From Rubripirellula sp. (GTDB taxonomy: Bacteria; Planctomycetota; Planctomycetia; Pirellulales; Pirellulaceae): a DNA stretch of 8,171 bases. This document shows positions 1 to 6,931 of this stretch, piece after piece. A model generated the notes under the pieces. It was not told where the DNA came from. It searched no databases and was given only the letters and a program-made list of their open reading frames with translations. The first letter of the stretch is position 1, and every line of letters starts with the position of its first letter. The stretch is from assembly GCA_029287555.1 (NCBI GenBank), contig JARFQX010000167.1, positions 1 to 8,171 of the forward strand. Reading direction: 5' to 3'. Position numbers and translations under genes: made by a program.

Positions 1-1708
1 GATTCGAGTCGACTCGGTCCAGCGAGCCAAGCAGGATTCAACCGCCGTTACCGGAGGACTCACCAGCGTCTTTTTGGACCCGGAAATTCTCAGTGCGGTA
101 AATCTTGCAATCTTGGGCGTTTCGGATGACGTGCAAGAACCAGCGGAAGGATTCGGCGACGGCGTCGGCTTCCCGATCAATGACGATACCAGCTTTGAAT
201 TCACGACCGAGGACGGTCTGACGCCGCTGGGAGGCACAATCGAGCATGACGGCACGCTGACATTAGGGGTCGTCGACACCACGATCGAATTAGTCGTGGG
301 CGAATTCTCGATCGGTTTTGACCCGGAGCGAGCAGGAAAGGAATTCCCGTCGGGAGACGAAGTGAACGTGACAAGTGGCTTTTTCGTCGAGGATACTCAA
401 GGCCTTGGCATCATTTTGTTCGACGTGGGAACGCCCGGATCACTGGATTTGGATGATTCGTCCTTGTCGATTGGAGACGCAGACCTGCTGGTGTCACCTA
501 AGTTTGCGGAGGCACTCGTAGGTTTGCCCGGAAACGAAGAGCTGACACTAGATGATTTAACGGGTGTCGACATCGGAGACGCACAAATTGATGCGGACAC
601 GGCCGACATCGCGTTACGTCGTGTCAACGGCGGGACGACGAGTGTCGGCTTGGACGTTGGATTGTTGGAGACCGTTGGACTAGAAGTTTCGAGTCTGAAT
701 GGGACGGCCAAGCCGGCTGGGGATGAATTCCAGGTCGCGTTTAAGATCCTTCATGACAGCGATTTCGTCTTTGATCAAGGTGAAAGCTTCGTGCCGATTG
801 AAGGTCGCATCGAACACAAGGGAACCGTTGGGTTCAACAACGATTCGCTGATCCTGGGAGACTTTTCAATCGGTTTCAATCCGGACCGAGCCGGCAATGA
901 GTTTCCGAGCGGGGATGGTGAGGTGGTGGAAACGAGTGGCTTCTTTGTCCAGGACACGAAGAGTCTCGGAATCATCCTGTTTGACGTCGCTGAGCCCGAG
1001 ACCCTCGAGGTTTCGAATCATCGGTTGAAAATCGCCGATGCCAACTTGCTCGTCTCTGAGGAACTCGCCGGCGTACTCGACCCGGATAATGAACTCGGTC
1101 TCGAAGGCGTCGTCGTAGGTGCCGCTCAGATCGATGCCTACACGACCAAGCTGAAGGATGAATTCATTCGAGTTTCGGGCAATGGTCTGCGTGGTCGAAC
1201 CACAGTCAACGGGGAGCGATCGGTCGAATTCCCAGCCGAGGATGTTGAGAATCTGGTCATCGAAACGGGCGCGGGACAGGACACGGTCCGCATCAACGGT
1301 CTAGCTCTGCCCGGAAACTTGAGAATTGATCTTGGTGACGGTTATCGTAACACCGCGACGCTTCACGGCGTCCACGTCGACGGCCTGATGTCGATTCTGG
1401 GCGGCACCGGCCGCGACACGATTCGGCTCATTCGGACCGATGCAGGTATCCTTGACATCAAGACCGACGGCGATTCAGAAACCGGCGGCAACTCTGACTC
1501 GGTTTACATGCTCCGGTCCAAGGTGGAGGGAAATGCCGACATCGATCTCGGAGCCGGTCGTGACCGGCTGTCGGTCGTCGGATCTCATGTCGGCAAAACC
1601 GCCAACTTCGACGGTGGATCCGGAACGGACCGGTTCTACTCATTGTTCAGTCGTTACGGGGAACTCGAGACCTCCGGCTTCCGCGCACGCCCCTGGTGGT
1701 GGTTCTAG
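1..1708 (+). CDS. Acidic tandem-repeat surface/secreted protein with RTX-like C-terminal region (5' end outside window)
   Basis: The frame is open from base 2 to TAG at 1706-1708 (568 residues in the window), so the gene begins upstream; the first in-window start-like codon (TTG at 74) has no role because the repeat homology already runs before it. Two tandem copies of a domain of about 190 residues are visible. Matching landmarks are GGxTSVxLD, GTIEHDGT/GRIEHKGT, FSIGFDPERAG/FSIGFNPDRAG, SGFFVxDTxxLGIILFDV and DANLLVS/DADLLVS. From about nt 1248 the sequence changes to glycine-aspartate turns (ETGAGQDTV, DLGDG, LGGTGRDTI, DLGAGRDRL, GGSGTDRF), resembling degenerate RTX or beta-solenoid turns that may bind calcium. 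The protein is very acidic, almost Cys-free, and ends in an odd Arg-Pro-Trp-Trp-Trp-Phe. Large acidic repeat proteins of this style are common exported proteins in planctomycetes, so an adhesin or cell-surface role is inferred. I do not recognise the repeat domain. The coding call is sure; the function is not. Confidence 0.5.
   Translation, partial: IRVDSVQRAKQDSTAVTGGLTSVFLDPEILSAVNLAILGVSDDVQEPAEGFGDGVGFPINDDTSFEFTTEDGLTPLGGTIEHDGTLTLGVVDTTIELVVGEFSIGFDPERAGKEFPSGDEVNVTSGFFVEDTQGLGIILFDVGTPGSLDLDDSSLSIGDADLLVSPKFAEALVGLPGNEELTLDDLTGVDIGDAQIDADTADIALRRVNGGTTSVGLDVGLLETVGLEVSSLNGTAKPAGDEFQVAFKILHDSDFVFDQGESFVPIEGRIEHKGTVGFNNDSLILGDFSIGFNPDRAGNEFPSGDGEVVETSGFFVQDTKSLGIILFDVAEPETLEVSNHRLKIADANLLVSEELAGVLDPDNELGLEGVVVGAAQIDAYTTKLKDEFIRVSGNGLRGRTTVNGERSVEFPAEDVENLVIETGAGQDTVRINGLALPGNLRIDLGDGYRNTATLHGVHVDGLMSILGGTGRDTIRLIRTDAGILDIKTDGDSETGGNSDSVYMLRSKVEGNADIDLGAGRDRLSVVGSHVGKTANFDGGSGTDRFYSLFSRYGELETSGFRARPWWWF
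53..1177 (+). repeat. Tandem duplication of a ~190-residue protein domain
   Basis: Copy 1 spans about 53-628 and copy 2 about 629-1177. Aligned anchor points lie 558-576 nt apart: GGLTSV at 53 against GGTTSV at 629, and GEFSIGF at 299 against GDFSIGF at 857. The copies are clearly homologous at protein level but diverged in DNA, with small indels, so the duplication is old. Each copy ends with a GxAQIDAxT...RV motif (about 580-622 and 1124-1174), which sets the unit boundary. More copies may lie upstream of the window. Confidence 0.5.
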
Positions 1709-1736
1709 GATCGAGTGCGACCTCAAAGCACCAAGT

Positions 1737-1774
1737 AGCTCGGCCAAGTGCGGTACCTGGCCGAGCTTTTTCTT
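1737..1774 (+). terminator. Intrinsic terminator of the tandem-repeat protein gene
   Basis: A perfect 10-bp inverted repeat (AGCTCGGCCA at 1737-1746, TGGCCGAGCT at 1758-1767) with an 11-nt loop is followed directly by a T-rich run (1767-1774, interrupted by one C). It sits 28 nt after the stop codon of the upstream gene and well before the next start, so it separates the two genes transcriptionally. Confidence 0.5.
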
Positions 1775-1860
1775 TGGCCGACGGCTCTTCATGCGGGGGG
1801 ATGACCATGGGGGGTGCGATGCTTTAAAGGGTTTTTCGCCGCTCCAAGAAACTCTAGGAC

Positions 1861-1889
1861 TTGCCGAAAGAGGCATTTTGCGTTTGAAT
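1861..1889 (+). promoter_or_regulatory. Possible sigma-70-like promoter of the DUF1559 gene
   Basis: TTGCCG at 1861-1866 and TTGAAT at 1884-1889 are separated by 17 nt. Each matches 4 of 6 consensus bases. The position, after the upstream terminator and about 63 nt before the chosen ATG, is reasonable, but planctomycete promoters are poorly defined and a match of this quality can occur by chance. Confidence 0.5.
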
Positions 1890-1951
1890 TTGTCCTCTGC
1901 TCGTCTATTTACGGGGCGATTTCTTCCGTCTTCTTTTTTCGAGAGGGTTTT

Positions 1952-3229
1952 ATGAAACTCGGAGTCCGTGCAAGACCAGGATTCACGTTGGTGGAACTGC
2001 TGGTCGTGATCGCCATCATTGGCGTGCTGGTCGGCCTACTGTTGCCGGCTGTCCAAGCCGCGCGGGAGGCGGCTCGCCGAATGAGTTGCAGCAACAACTT
2101 CAAGCAACTCGGTTTGGCTGTTCACAACTACCACTCCACCTACAAGCAACTGCCGCAACAGGGAGGCGGGACCGGTATCGGTGTGCAAACCAACCGTTGG
2201 TGGCGGACCGGTAACGATGCCAACCACGAGTGCCTGAGTGCGTTGGTCGGATTGACTCCATTTTTCGAACAACAGGCGCTATGGGAACAGATATCAAATC
2301 CCGACACCAGGTCCGTAACCGGTGCTCCGCCTCCGGCGACCACAGCTTTGACGAATCCACCGCGATGGCCGGCGATGGGACCCAATCCCAGAAACTATTC
2401 GCGTAACCCTGGATATGTTCCTTGGGCGACGGAGATTCCGACGTTGCGGTGTCCGAGTGATCCGGGAACCGGTTTGCCGGCTCTGGGTCGAACAAACTAC
2501 GCGATGTGTCTGGGCGATGCACCGGGTACCTGGCACAACCAGTACAAACGCTCAGACTTGTCTGGGGTCAATGGCAGCGGGGCAGTGCAGAACCACCAAG
2601 CTGTCTCCCGTGGCGTTTTCATGGTTCGCAAGGAGAGTAAGTTTCGGGACATCCTCGATGGCCTGTCCAACACGATTGCCATGGGTGAAATCAAAACCAG
2701 TCTGGGCGATCGTGACATCCGAACCGCGGCTTCGTGGGAACGCGACGGCAGCAACGATGTGAGCGATAACCCCTCGTACTGTTTGGACCTGGGCCAAATC
2801 AGTCCGACCAGGCCGACGAAATGGTGTGGACCCGGCGAAACGGGATGCACGCCTCCCAGCCCACTGAGTCAGAACAACCACGAAGCCCGAGGGGCGAACT
2901 GGGCTAATTTCCGATATCAATGCACGACGATGTTCACGATCTTGCCGCCCAATACGGAAAACTGCGTTGGGGTTTGGATCGACTCTCCCGGAACCATGCC
3001 CGCGAGCAGTAATCATCAAGGTGGAGCACACATCTTGATGGCCGATGGCGCGGTTGTGTTCATGACCGATTCGGTGGAATCGGGCAATCGTCGCGCTGGT
3101 GCGGTTCGACGGAATCCGCCGGGCGGCGATTTCGCGCGACAGCCAGGTGCGGAGAGCCCGTACGGACTGTGGGGATCGCTCGGTACGAAGGCAATGAGCG
3201 AAGTAATGGATATGCAGCTCAACCAGTAA
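1952..3229 (+). CDS. DUF1559 protein (type II secretion/pilin-like N-terminus, H-X9-DG C-terminus)
   Basis: A 425-residue protein of the DUF1559 family (PF07596 type), which is massively expanded in planctomycetes and whose function is unknown. The ATG at 1952 is chosen over in-frame codons upstream because GAGAGG lies just before it and it places the prepilin signal at the N-terminus: a short basic leader, Gly10-Phe11 cleavage site, Glu15 at the pilin +5 position (GFTLVELLVVIAIIG), then a hydrophobic helix to about residue 31 and the typical LLPAVQAAREAARR stretch. Further family landmarks are LRCPSDP (165-171), TNYAMCLGD (181-189), DGLSNTIAMGE (236-246) and the tail motif His355-x9-Asp365-Gly366 with GAVVFMTDSV after it. 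These are the full-length limits of the family, so the gene looks intact. It is probably processed by a prepilin peptidase and displayed as a pseudopilin-like envelope protein; that is inference from the N-terminus. It stands alone between two terminators, with no secretion genes beside it. Confidence 0.5.
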   Translation: MKLGVRARPGFTLVELLVVIAIIGVLVGLLLPAVQAAREAARRMSCSNNFKQLGLAVHNYHSTYKQLPQQGGGTGIGVQTNRWWRTGNDANHECLSALVGLTPFFEQQALWEQISNPDTRSVTGAPPPATTALTNPPRWPAMGPNPRNYSRNPGYVPWATEIPTLRCPSDPGTGLPALGRTNYAMCLGDAPGTWHNQYKRSDLSGVNGSGAVQNHQAVSRGVFMVRKESKFRDILDGLSNTIAMGEIKTSLGDRDIRTAASWERDGSNDVSDNPSYCLDLGQISPTRPTKWCGPGETGCTPPSPLSQNNHEARGANWANFRYQCTTMFTILPPNTENCVGVWIDSPGTMPASSNHQGGAHILMADGAVVFMTDSVESGNRRAGAVRRNPPGGDFARQPGAESPYGLWGSLGTKAMSEVMDMQLNQ

Positions 3230-3266
3230 CTTAATGCTTCACGTTCTTTTGAACTGAGCAACTATG

Positions 3267-3303
3267 AACCTCGCCTGTCGTCGACGGGTGAGGTTTTTTG
3301 TTT
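3267..3303 (+). terminator. Intrinsic terminator of the DUF1559 gene
   Basis: AACCTCGCCTGTCG (3267-3280) pairs with CGACGGGTGAGGTT (3282-3295) through up to 14 positions, two of them G-U; the innermost pairs would open to form the loop. Six T residues follow at 3294-3299, then GTTT. It lies 38 nt after the stop. The opposite strand has no T-run after the stem, so it should act only rightward. Confidence 0.5.
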
Positions 3304-3433
3304 GGTGCGTTCCGTACCGACGGTTCGGGGAGGGTTGAGGAGGCGGTCGCCCCGCGGGCGCGCCCTACTACTCGGTCTTGACCTGATCAGCGCAATGCGT
3401 CGGTGACGGCGTGATCATCGGCGACGGCGCGTG

Positions 3434-4594
3434 TCATTCCTCACGCACCCGAATCCAGTGGTCGTGAAACTGCAGCCCCTGATCTAAATCGATCGCCGGC
3501 ATGTGACATTCAACGCATCCTGTTTCAGGTTCGACCGGACAAGCGACGTGTGTTGGCGTACCCGCTTGGTGACAGCTCAGACAATCCTGGACATGATCGG
3601 TTGCATCCATCTCACGAAGCGTCTGATGCGGATTGTGGCAAGTCGTGCACTTCAGCTCTCGGTTGGATTCGAGGTAGCAACGACTTCGCAACAGGCCGAT
3701 GGGTTGGAAGCGGACCAACAGATCCGGATAAGTTCGGATCTCCTTTTCGGTCACACTGCGGGGCATTCGATGGCAATCACCGCATAGCTGCATTTCAGAT
3801 TCGGTGTCCCACGTATCTCGACCGACCGAGTAGGGCGGCGGCTTGGGCGCGGCGCGAGCTAATCGAACATGCTCGCTTCCCGGGCCGTGACACTTCTCGC
3901 AATTGACACTGGGAATCAGGTCTTCGATCGATTCCCCCACGATCTTCGCGCTGGTGGTGTGGCAGTAGATGCATCGCTGCAGCGGCGTGCCTCGAGATGC
4001 ATCGCCAAAGTATTCGAGCGCGCTTTGCGGGGTCATTTTGGAATGTCCGGGTGTCAAGTCGATGCGGCCATCCGGATACAAGCTGACGCGATGTTCAATG
4101 CCTTCGGTTTGACCGTCCACGCCGGGAGCGAGCGTCAGCATGGTTTGTGCATGCTGCCCCGATCCAAGCACATACTGCAGCGGGTACGGTTCGTTCCCGA
4201 ACCGAGCGGGAAGCATGGCAAACAATCCACCTTGTCCATCGGAGTGATACTCATAAGTTCCGTACGGTTCGCCCGAGTCAAAGCTCTTGCCTGCAAATTT
4301 GGAGACCAAGTCCGTTTGCGAAACCAAGTGAAATGTCGCCGCATGCCCGTGATTAGAATGAAGCGAGTGGTTCTCGGCATGGCATTCGCGACAGACCTCG
4401 CGGCCAACAAGTGTCGGCTCAGTGGAAGAATCAGCAAAAGCGACTTCGCGAACGCCTTGATCGCTCGAGGCGGCGGACCGGGCGACACGGTTTCCACTTG
4501 CGATCTCGGATGGGCTCGAGAGACCGCGCCACGTTGCCACACCCAATGCGGAGACCGCGACGGCTGCAACCACCGAGCTGAGTAAACGGGTCAA
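3434..4594 (-). CDS. Exported seven-heme c-type cytochrome
   Basis: A 386-residue multiheme cytochrome c, probably of the cytochrome c554-like superfamily (PF13435 type). Seven CXXCH sites are present: CRECH 68-72, CIYCH 208-212, CEKCH 232-236, CGDCH 271-275, CTTCH 316-320, CLSCH 338-342 and CVECH 360-364. The N-terminus (MTRLLSSVVAAVAVSALGVATW) is a Sec signal or membrane anchor, so the hemes would be attached outside the cytoplasmic membrane. I chose the TTG at 4594 because AGGAG lies 7 nt upstream and the hydrophobic segment then starts at the N-terminus; a GTG at 4648 would add 18 residues but lacks a well-spaced ribosome site. The first heme is separated from the other six by about 135 residues without CXXCH, containing a GSGQHAQTMLT segment and numerous histidines, some of which could be distal heme ligands. 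Electron transfer is expected; substrate and partner are unknown. It is divergent from a TPR lipoprotein gene, a combination I associate with planctomycete genomes. Confidence 0.5.
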   Translation of the reverse strand: MTRLLSSVVAAVAVSALGVATWRGLSSPSEIASGNRVARSAASSDQGVREVAFADSSTEPTLVGREVCRECHAENHSLHSNHGHAATFHLVSQTDLVSKFAGKSFDSGEPYGTYEYHSDGQGGLFAMLPARFGNEPYPLQYVLGSGQHAQTMLTLAPGVDGQTEGIEHRVSLYPDGRIDLTPGHSKMTPQSALEYFGDASRGTPLQRCIYCHTTSAKIVGESIEDLIPSVNCEKCHGPGSEHVRLARAAPKPPPYSVGRDTWDTESEMQLCGDCHRMPRSVTEKEIRTYPDLLVRFQPIGLLRSRCYLESNRELKCTTCHNPHQTLREMDATDHVQDCLSCHQAGTPTHVACPVEPETGCVECHMPAIDLDQGLQFHDHWIRVREE

Positions 4595-4601
4595 AAGCTC
4601 G

Positions 4602-4606
4602 CTCCT
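4602..4606 (-). promoter_or_regulatory. Ribosome binding site deciding the cytochrome start
   Basis: AGGAG on the minus strand (CTCCT on plus), 7 nt before the TTG at 4594. The alternative GTG at 4648 has GGA abutting the start codon, too close to function, which is why the TTG start was chosen. Confidence 0.5.
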
Positions 4607-4759
4607 GGGAAAGCTGCGAAGGAGTTTAGGTCCGGCGATCGATTGCACTCCATTCTGCAGGACGCCAAGCTAGCAGACAATGAAGTTTTTCGCTTTGGGT
4701 CGGGCTTCGCAGCATTCGCTTGAAGCGTGCGGCGTTGCCTGAGTCCCAAGGTGGCCCAT

Positions 4760-4807
4760 CCCCTGATTCGTTGCGCCTCTGATTCGTTGAGCCCCTGGTT
4801 CGTTGCG
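4760..4807. repeat. Three tandem 16-bp repeats in a divergent promoter region
   Basis: Contiguous units at 4760-4775 (CCCCTGATTCGTTGCG), 4776-4791 (CCTCTGATTCGTTGAG) and 4792-4807 (CCCCTGGTTCGTTGCG). Against unit 1, unit 2 differs at two positions and unit 3 at one. The period of 16 bp is about one and a half helical turns. They may be regulator-binding iterons or a small slippage-derived array; the sequence alone cannot tell. Confidence 0.5.
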
Positions 4808-4831
4808 GTGTACGTCGGATGCTTCTATTGT
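4803..4831 (+). promoter_or_regulatory. Possible promoter of the TPR lipoprotein gene
   Basis: TTGCGG (4803-4808) and TATTGT (4826-4831) are 17 nt apart and match 3 of 6 and 4 of 6 consensus bases. The -35-like box lies mostly inside the third 16-bp repeat. The match is weak and offered only because of its spacing and location. Confidence 0.5.
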
Positions 4832-4918
4832 AGAGAGGCTCGCCGTTCGGTCGAATCGAGACGTTCGGTCGGCCCGGAAAGGAAGAGCGATCCGAGACGA
4901 CCTTGGCGATAGACACAC

Positions 4919-4922
4919 AGGA
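4919..4922 (+). promoter_or_regulatory. Ribosome binding site for the TTG start at 4931
   Basis: AGGA, 8 nt before TTG at 4931. An in-frame TAG at 4910-4912 excludes any start further upstream, and later starts would cut away the lipoprotein signal, so this fixes the start. Confidence 0.5.
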
Positions 4923-4930
4923 CTTCTGGA

Positions 4931-6355
4931 TTGATTCTGCGATCTCCACCTTCCGGTTCAGGGCTTGTTTCGTACGTTGTCCTCATTCTCGTTCTTGGCG
5001 GTTGCGCACGGGAGGAGCCAACTCGGGCAACCCTCGGTGCGGCTCCTGCGCGGGCGGCGGCGGATGTATCGGCAAGTGAGTCGGTTGAGGTTGATTCAGC
5101 GAACAGTGTTGTCCCGGCGGATGAGCCAGTTCGATCACCATCGCGCGATCCGGCGAAGTTGCGTCAGGCAGCGATGGCGGCGCTGCAAGCGGGTGATCAG
5201 GACGTGGCTTTCGATCTGGGGCGTCAGGCAATGCGCGTCGCCCCGGATGACCCGCAAGTGATCTTTCTGATGGCGATGATCCTGGGCGAACGAAATCGTT
5301 TTCCAGAATCGATCCAAATGCTCGACGATTTGGCCGCGACGACTCCCGACGCTCGGCTTCCCGCCATGGGGCAAACCGCCGATTGGCTGGTTCGGTATGG
5401 GAAATGGGCGGAGGCAGAGGATCGCTATCGGGCGATCTTGAAAGAGGTTCCCGCGTCGGGACTGGCTCACCGGAAACTGGCCGAACTACTGATTCGGCAG
5501 GGCCGTCGCGTGAGCGCGGCAGATCACCTGAGAATGCTCTGCCAGCTCGGCGACATTCAGGAAAATGAGTTGCGCTGCTTGCTATCCCTCTTGCACCCTT
5601 TTCCCGGTGACGCCGAACAAGAAGATTTCGATCCTGTCGGAGTCCTTGGCATCGCTCGCAACGAGATTGCACGGGGAGATTGGCAGGCGGCTCGTGAACG
5701 TCTGCAAGCGTTGGATTCACCCCAAGCGGAGGAACGGGCGCTGCTCGCACGCATCCACGTGCACTTTGGCGACTTCGAAGCACTGGGCCCCTGGCCGGCA
5801 AACGTTGCGAGCTCAACCGATCTGCATCCGGACGCCTGGTTCGCCCGGGGTGCTGACGCGGCGCAGATGGGAGATCAGGTAACCGCGATCCGTTGCTTCG
5901 CCGAGGTGGTGCTCCGCGATCAAACCGATCACGAGGCGTACTTCTTGATGAGTCAATCGCTCGAGAAGCTCGATGCGATCCAAGAAGCGGAGGAAGCAAG
6001 GCGTCGCGCCGAGTTGATCCAGCAGACGAAGGCCTTGGGCGCTGAAATGTCAGCCGCCACAAGTCGGGACCAGGCGAAGTTGTCAGCCATCGTTGACCAA
6101 CTTGACCGACTGCATCGTCCCCTCGAAGCCTTGGCATGGCGCGGCGTGCAACTTGCCTACGCGCCGGCCAACTCTTCGATGTCGGACACGGAGCTGCAAC
6201 AAGCGATCGACGACATCAGCAGGGAACGATCGGAAACGTTACGGGCCGGTCGCGATCAGGCCTCTCGGTCTTTTCTGCTGTGCGGCATCGATGTCGATGC
6301 GTTTACCAAGCGGGCAGATCAGGAATCGCGGGATCACGATGGAGACTCCCCGTAG
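4931..6355 (+). CDS. TPR-repeat lipoprotein
   Basis: A 474-residue protein beginning at TTG. Residues 12-25 (LVSYVVLILVLGGC) form a hydrophobic signal with a lipobox (VLGGC, lipidated Cys25), so it should be membrane-anchored and face outward. Residues 26-72 are a low-complexity Ala/Glu/Ser/Pro linker. From about 73 onward come helical repeats of TPR type: AALQAGDQDVAFDLGRQAMRVAPDDP, the following MILGERNRFPESIQMLDDL, YGKWAEAEDRYRAILKEVP and LIRQGRRVSAADHLR (to about 200). A second set covers ARGDWQAARERLQAL and the GADAAQMGDQVTAIRCFAEVVLRDQTDHEAY region (about 300-337). A Glu/Arg-rich probable coiled coil at 343-366 is followed by RLHRPLEALAWRGVQLAY (393-410). TPRs serve as protein-binding scaffolds; no catalytic motif is seen. 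It is divergent from the seven-heme cytochrome, so it could help assemble or hold that cytochrome, which is inference. In planctomycetes I recall similar TPR proteins preceding ASPIC/UnbV (CRTAC1) genes; none follows here. Confidence 0.5.
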   Translation: MILRSPPSGSGLVSYVVLILVLGGCAREEPTRATLGAAPARAAADVSASESVEVDSANSVVPADEPVRSPSRDPAKLRQAAMAALQAGDQDVAFDLGRQAMRVAPDDPQVIFLMAMILGERNRFPESIQMLDDLAATTPDARLPAMGQTADWLVRYGKWAEAEDRYRAILKEVPASGLAHRKLAELLIRQGRRVSAADHLRMLCQLGDIQENELRCLLSLLHPFPGDAEQEDFDPVGVLGIARNEIARGDWQAARERLQALDSPQAEERALLARIHVHFGDFEALGPWPANVASSTDLHPDAWFARGADAAQMGDQVTAIRCFAEVVLRDQTDHEAYFLMSQSLEKLDAIQEAEEARRRAELIQQTKALGAEMSAATSRDQAKLSAIVDQLDRLHRPLEALAWRGVQLAYAPANSSMSDTELQQAIDDISRERSETLRAGRDQASRSFLLCGIDVDAFTKRADQESRDHDGDSP

Positions 6356-6581
6356 CGGCATTAAAGTCTTCGCTGTTTACCCGATTTGCTAAAGTGCTCA
6401 GCGAGGGGCGATGTTCTCACTTGGGGATCGGAAGTGCCAACGTTGGGGACCTCGAACCTAGCGAAACACACGGTGGTCTGATATTCTCTGAAAGGTAGAG
6501 CGTCCTGGGCCCAAGGCCGCCCGTCCATCGCCCCCATTTCCCGGGCCCATAATTTATCCTCTACCTCGAAGAGATCCGAAG

Positions 6582-6767
6582 ATGAAGAACTTTGTTTTCT
6601 TGTTCATGGCTGCCGTCTGTTTAACATCGCTGTCGCTCACCGGTTGCGGCGGGAGCGAACCAGCCGTCATTGAGGCGCCGCCGGCGACCGACGAAGTCGA
6701 CCCCGCGACCGAAGGGATGACCCAAGAGGAATACGACAAGGCGATGGAAGAATCCATGAACCAATAG
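6582..6767 (+). CDS. Small (61-residue) lipoprotein
   Basis: A 61-residue protein starting at ATG 6582, with a purine-rich GAAGAGA 7 nt upstream as a weak ribosome site. Residues 1-22 are a textbook lipoprotein signal: Lys2, hydrophobic core FVFLFMAAVCLTSLSL, lipobox LTGC with Cys22. The mature part is only 40 residues: Gly-Gly, a Pro/Ala/Glu linker and an acidic tail (MTQEEYDKAMEESMNQ) likely to form one short helix. Tiny Cys-Gly-Gly lipoproteins with such tails are frequent unannotated or hypothetical genes in planctomycetes. The function is unknown. It is 226 nt from the TPR gene and has no obvious promoter beyond a CATAAT at 6548-6553, so independent transcription is likely but unproven. 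Confidence 0.5.
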   Translation: MKNFVFLFMAAVCLTSLSLTGCGGSEPAVIEAPPATDEVDPATEGMTQEEYDKAMEESMNQ

Positions 6768-6820
6768 CCTCGCGGGGCAGAAACCAATAGGCTCAAGGAG
6801 CAGGCCTGATGGATCGTCGA

Positions 6821-6849
6821 TCGACGGCGCCCAACCGGGCGCCCGTCGA
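6821..6849. other. GC-rich hairpin at a convergent gene junction
   Basis: TCGACGGCGCCC (6821-6832), loop AACC, GGGCGCCCGTCGA (6837-6849). The arms pair throughout apart from one bulged G. There is no T-run on either side, so it is not a classical intrinsic terminator, but it lies between two converging genes and could slow polymerase or protect a 3' end. Confidence 0.5.
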
Positions 6850-6916
6850 CCGGAGCCAACTCGACCGGAGCCAACTCGACCGGAGCCAACTCGACCGGAG
6901 CCAACTCGACCGGAGC
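6846..6916. repeat. 15-bp tandem repeat array (4 perfect copies plus a partial one)
   Basis: Perfect units CAACTCGACCGGAGC at 6857-6871, 6872-6886, 6887-6901 and 6902-6916, preceded by a partial unit TCGACCGGAGC at 6846-6856 that overlaps the hairpin arm, and followed by a decayed unit starting CATCTTGA. The absence of any difference among the four copies implies recent expansion, as in a minisatellite. Being a multiple of three, it leaves both strands open (DRSQL on plus, APVEL on minus). Confidence 0.5.
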
Positions 6917-6931
6917 CATCTTGATAGCGAC

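Larger units (their letters stand above)
4595..4930. other. Divergent intergenic region between the cytochrome and TPR genes
   Basis: 336 bases with no convincing gene; short open frames on both strands here lack ribosome sites and family features. It holds the ribosome sites of both flanking genes, three tandem 16-bp repeats (4760-4807), a possible rightward promoter overlapping the last repeat, and a 10-bp perfect direct repeat CGTTCGGTCG at 4844-4853 and 4862-4871 (18-bp period). No clear leftward promoter was found by eye. Confidence 0.5.

Noticed and set aside
1440..1955. Plus-strand frame of 171 codons overlapping the repeat protein's 3' end and the DUF1559 leader
   Set aside because: It crosses an intrinsic terminator and has no coherent protein character.
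3340..3372. GC-rich stretch with GGGCGCGCCC between the DUF1559 and cytochrome genes
   Set aside because: A short palindrome in GC-rich DNA with no T-run and no second copy in the window; not supportable as a terminator or repeat.
3869..4585. Plus-strand frame of 238 codons
   Set aside because: It lies wholly antisense to the seven-heme cytochrome, whose CXXCH sites and signal peptide prove the minus strand; no family features in the plus translation.
4760..4807. CRISPR array
   Set aside because: The 16-bp units are contiguous with no spacers.
4983..6137. Minus-strand frame of 384 codons opposite the TPR gene
   Set aside because: Arg/Pro-rich low-complexity translation typical of the antisense of a GC-rich gene; the plus strand encodes a lipobox and TPR helices.
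6394..6405. TCAGCGAGGG, matching part of the REP-like core
   Set aside because: Only 10 bases match and no inverted partner is nearby; too short to call a relic element.
6506..6549. Inverted repeat TGGGCCC / GGGCCCA upstream of the small lipoprotein
   Set aside because: Each arm is itself the palindrome GGGCCC, so complementarity between them is automatic; arms are only 7 bp with a 30-nt gap.
6548..6553. CATAAT as a -10 box for the small lipoprotein
   Set aside because: No acceptable -35 element at 16-18 nt upstream; a single hexamer is not enough to call a promoter.
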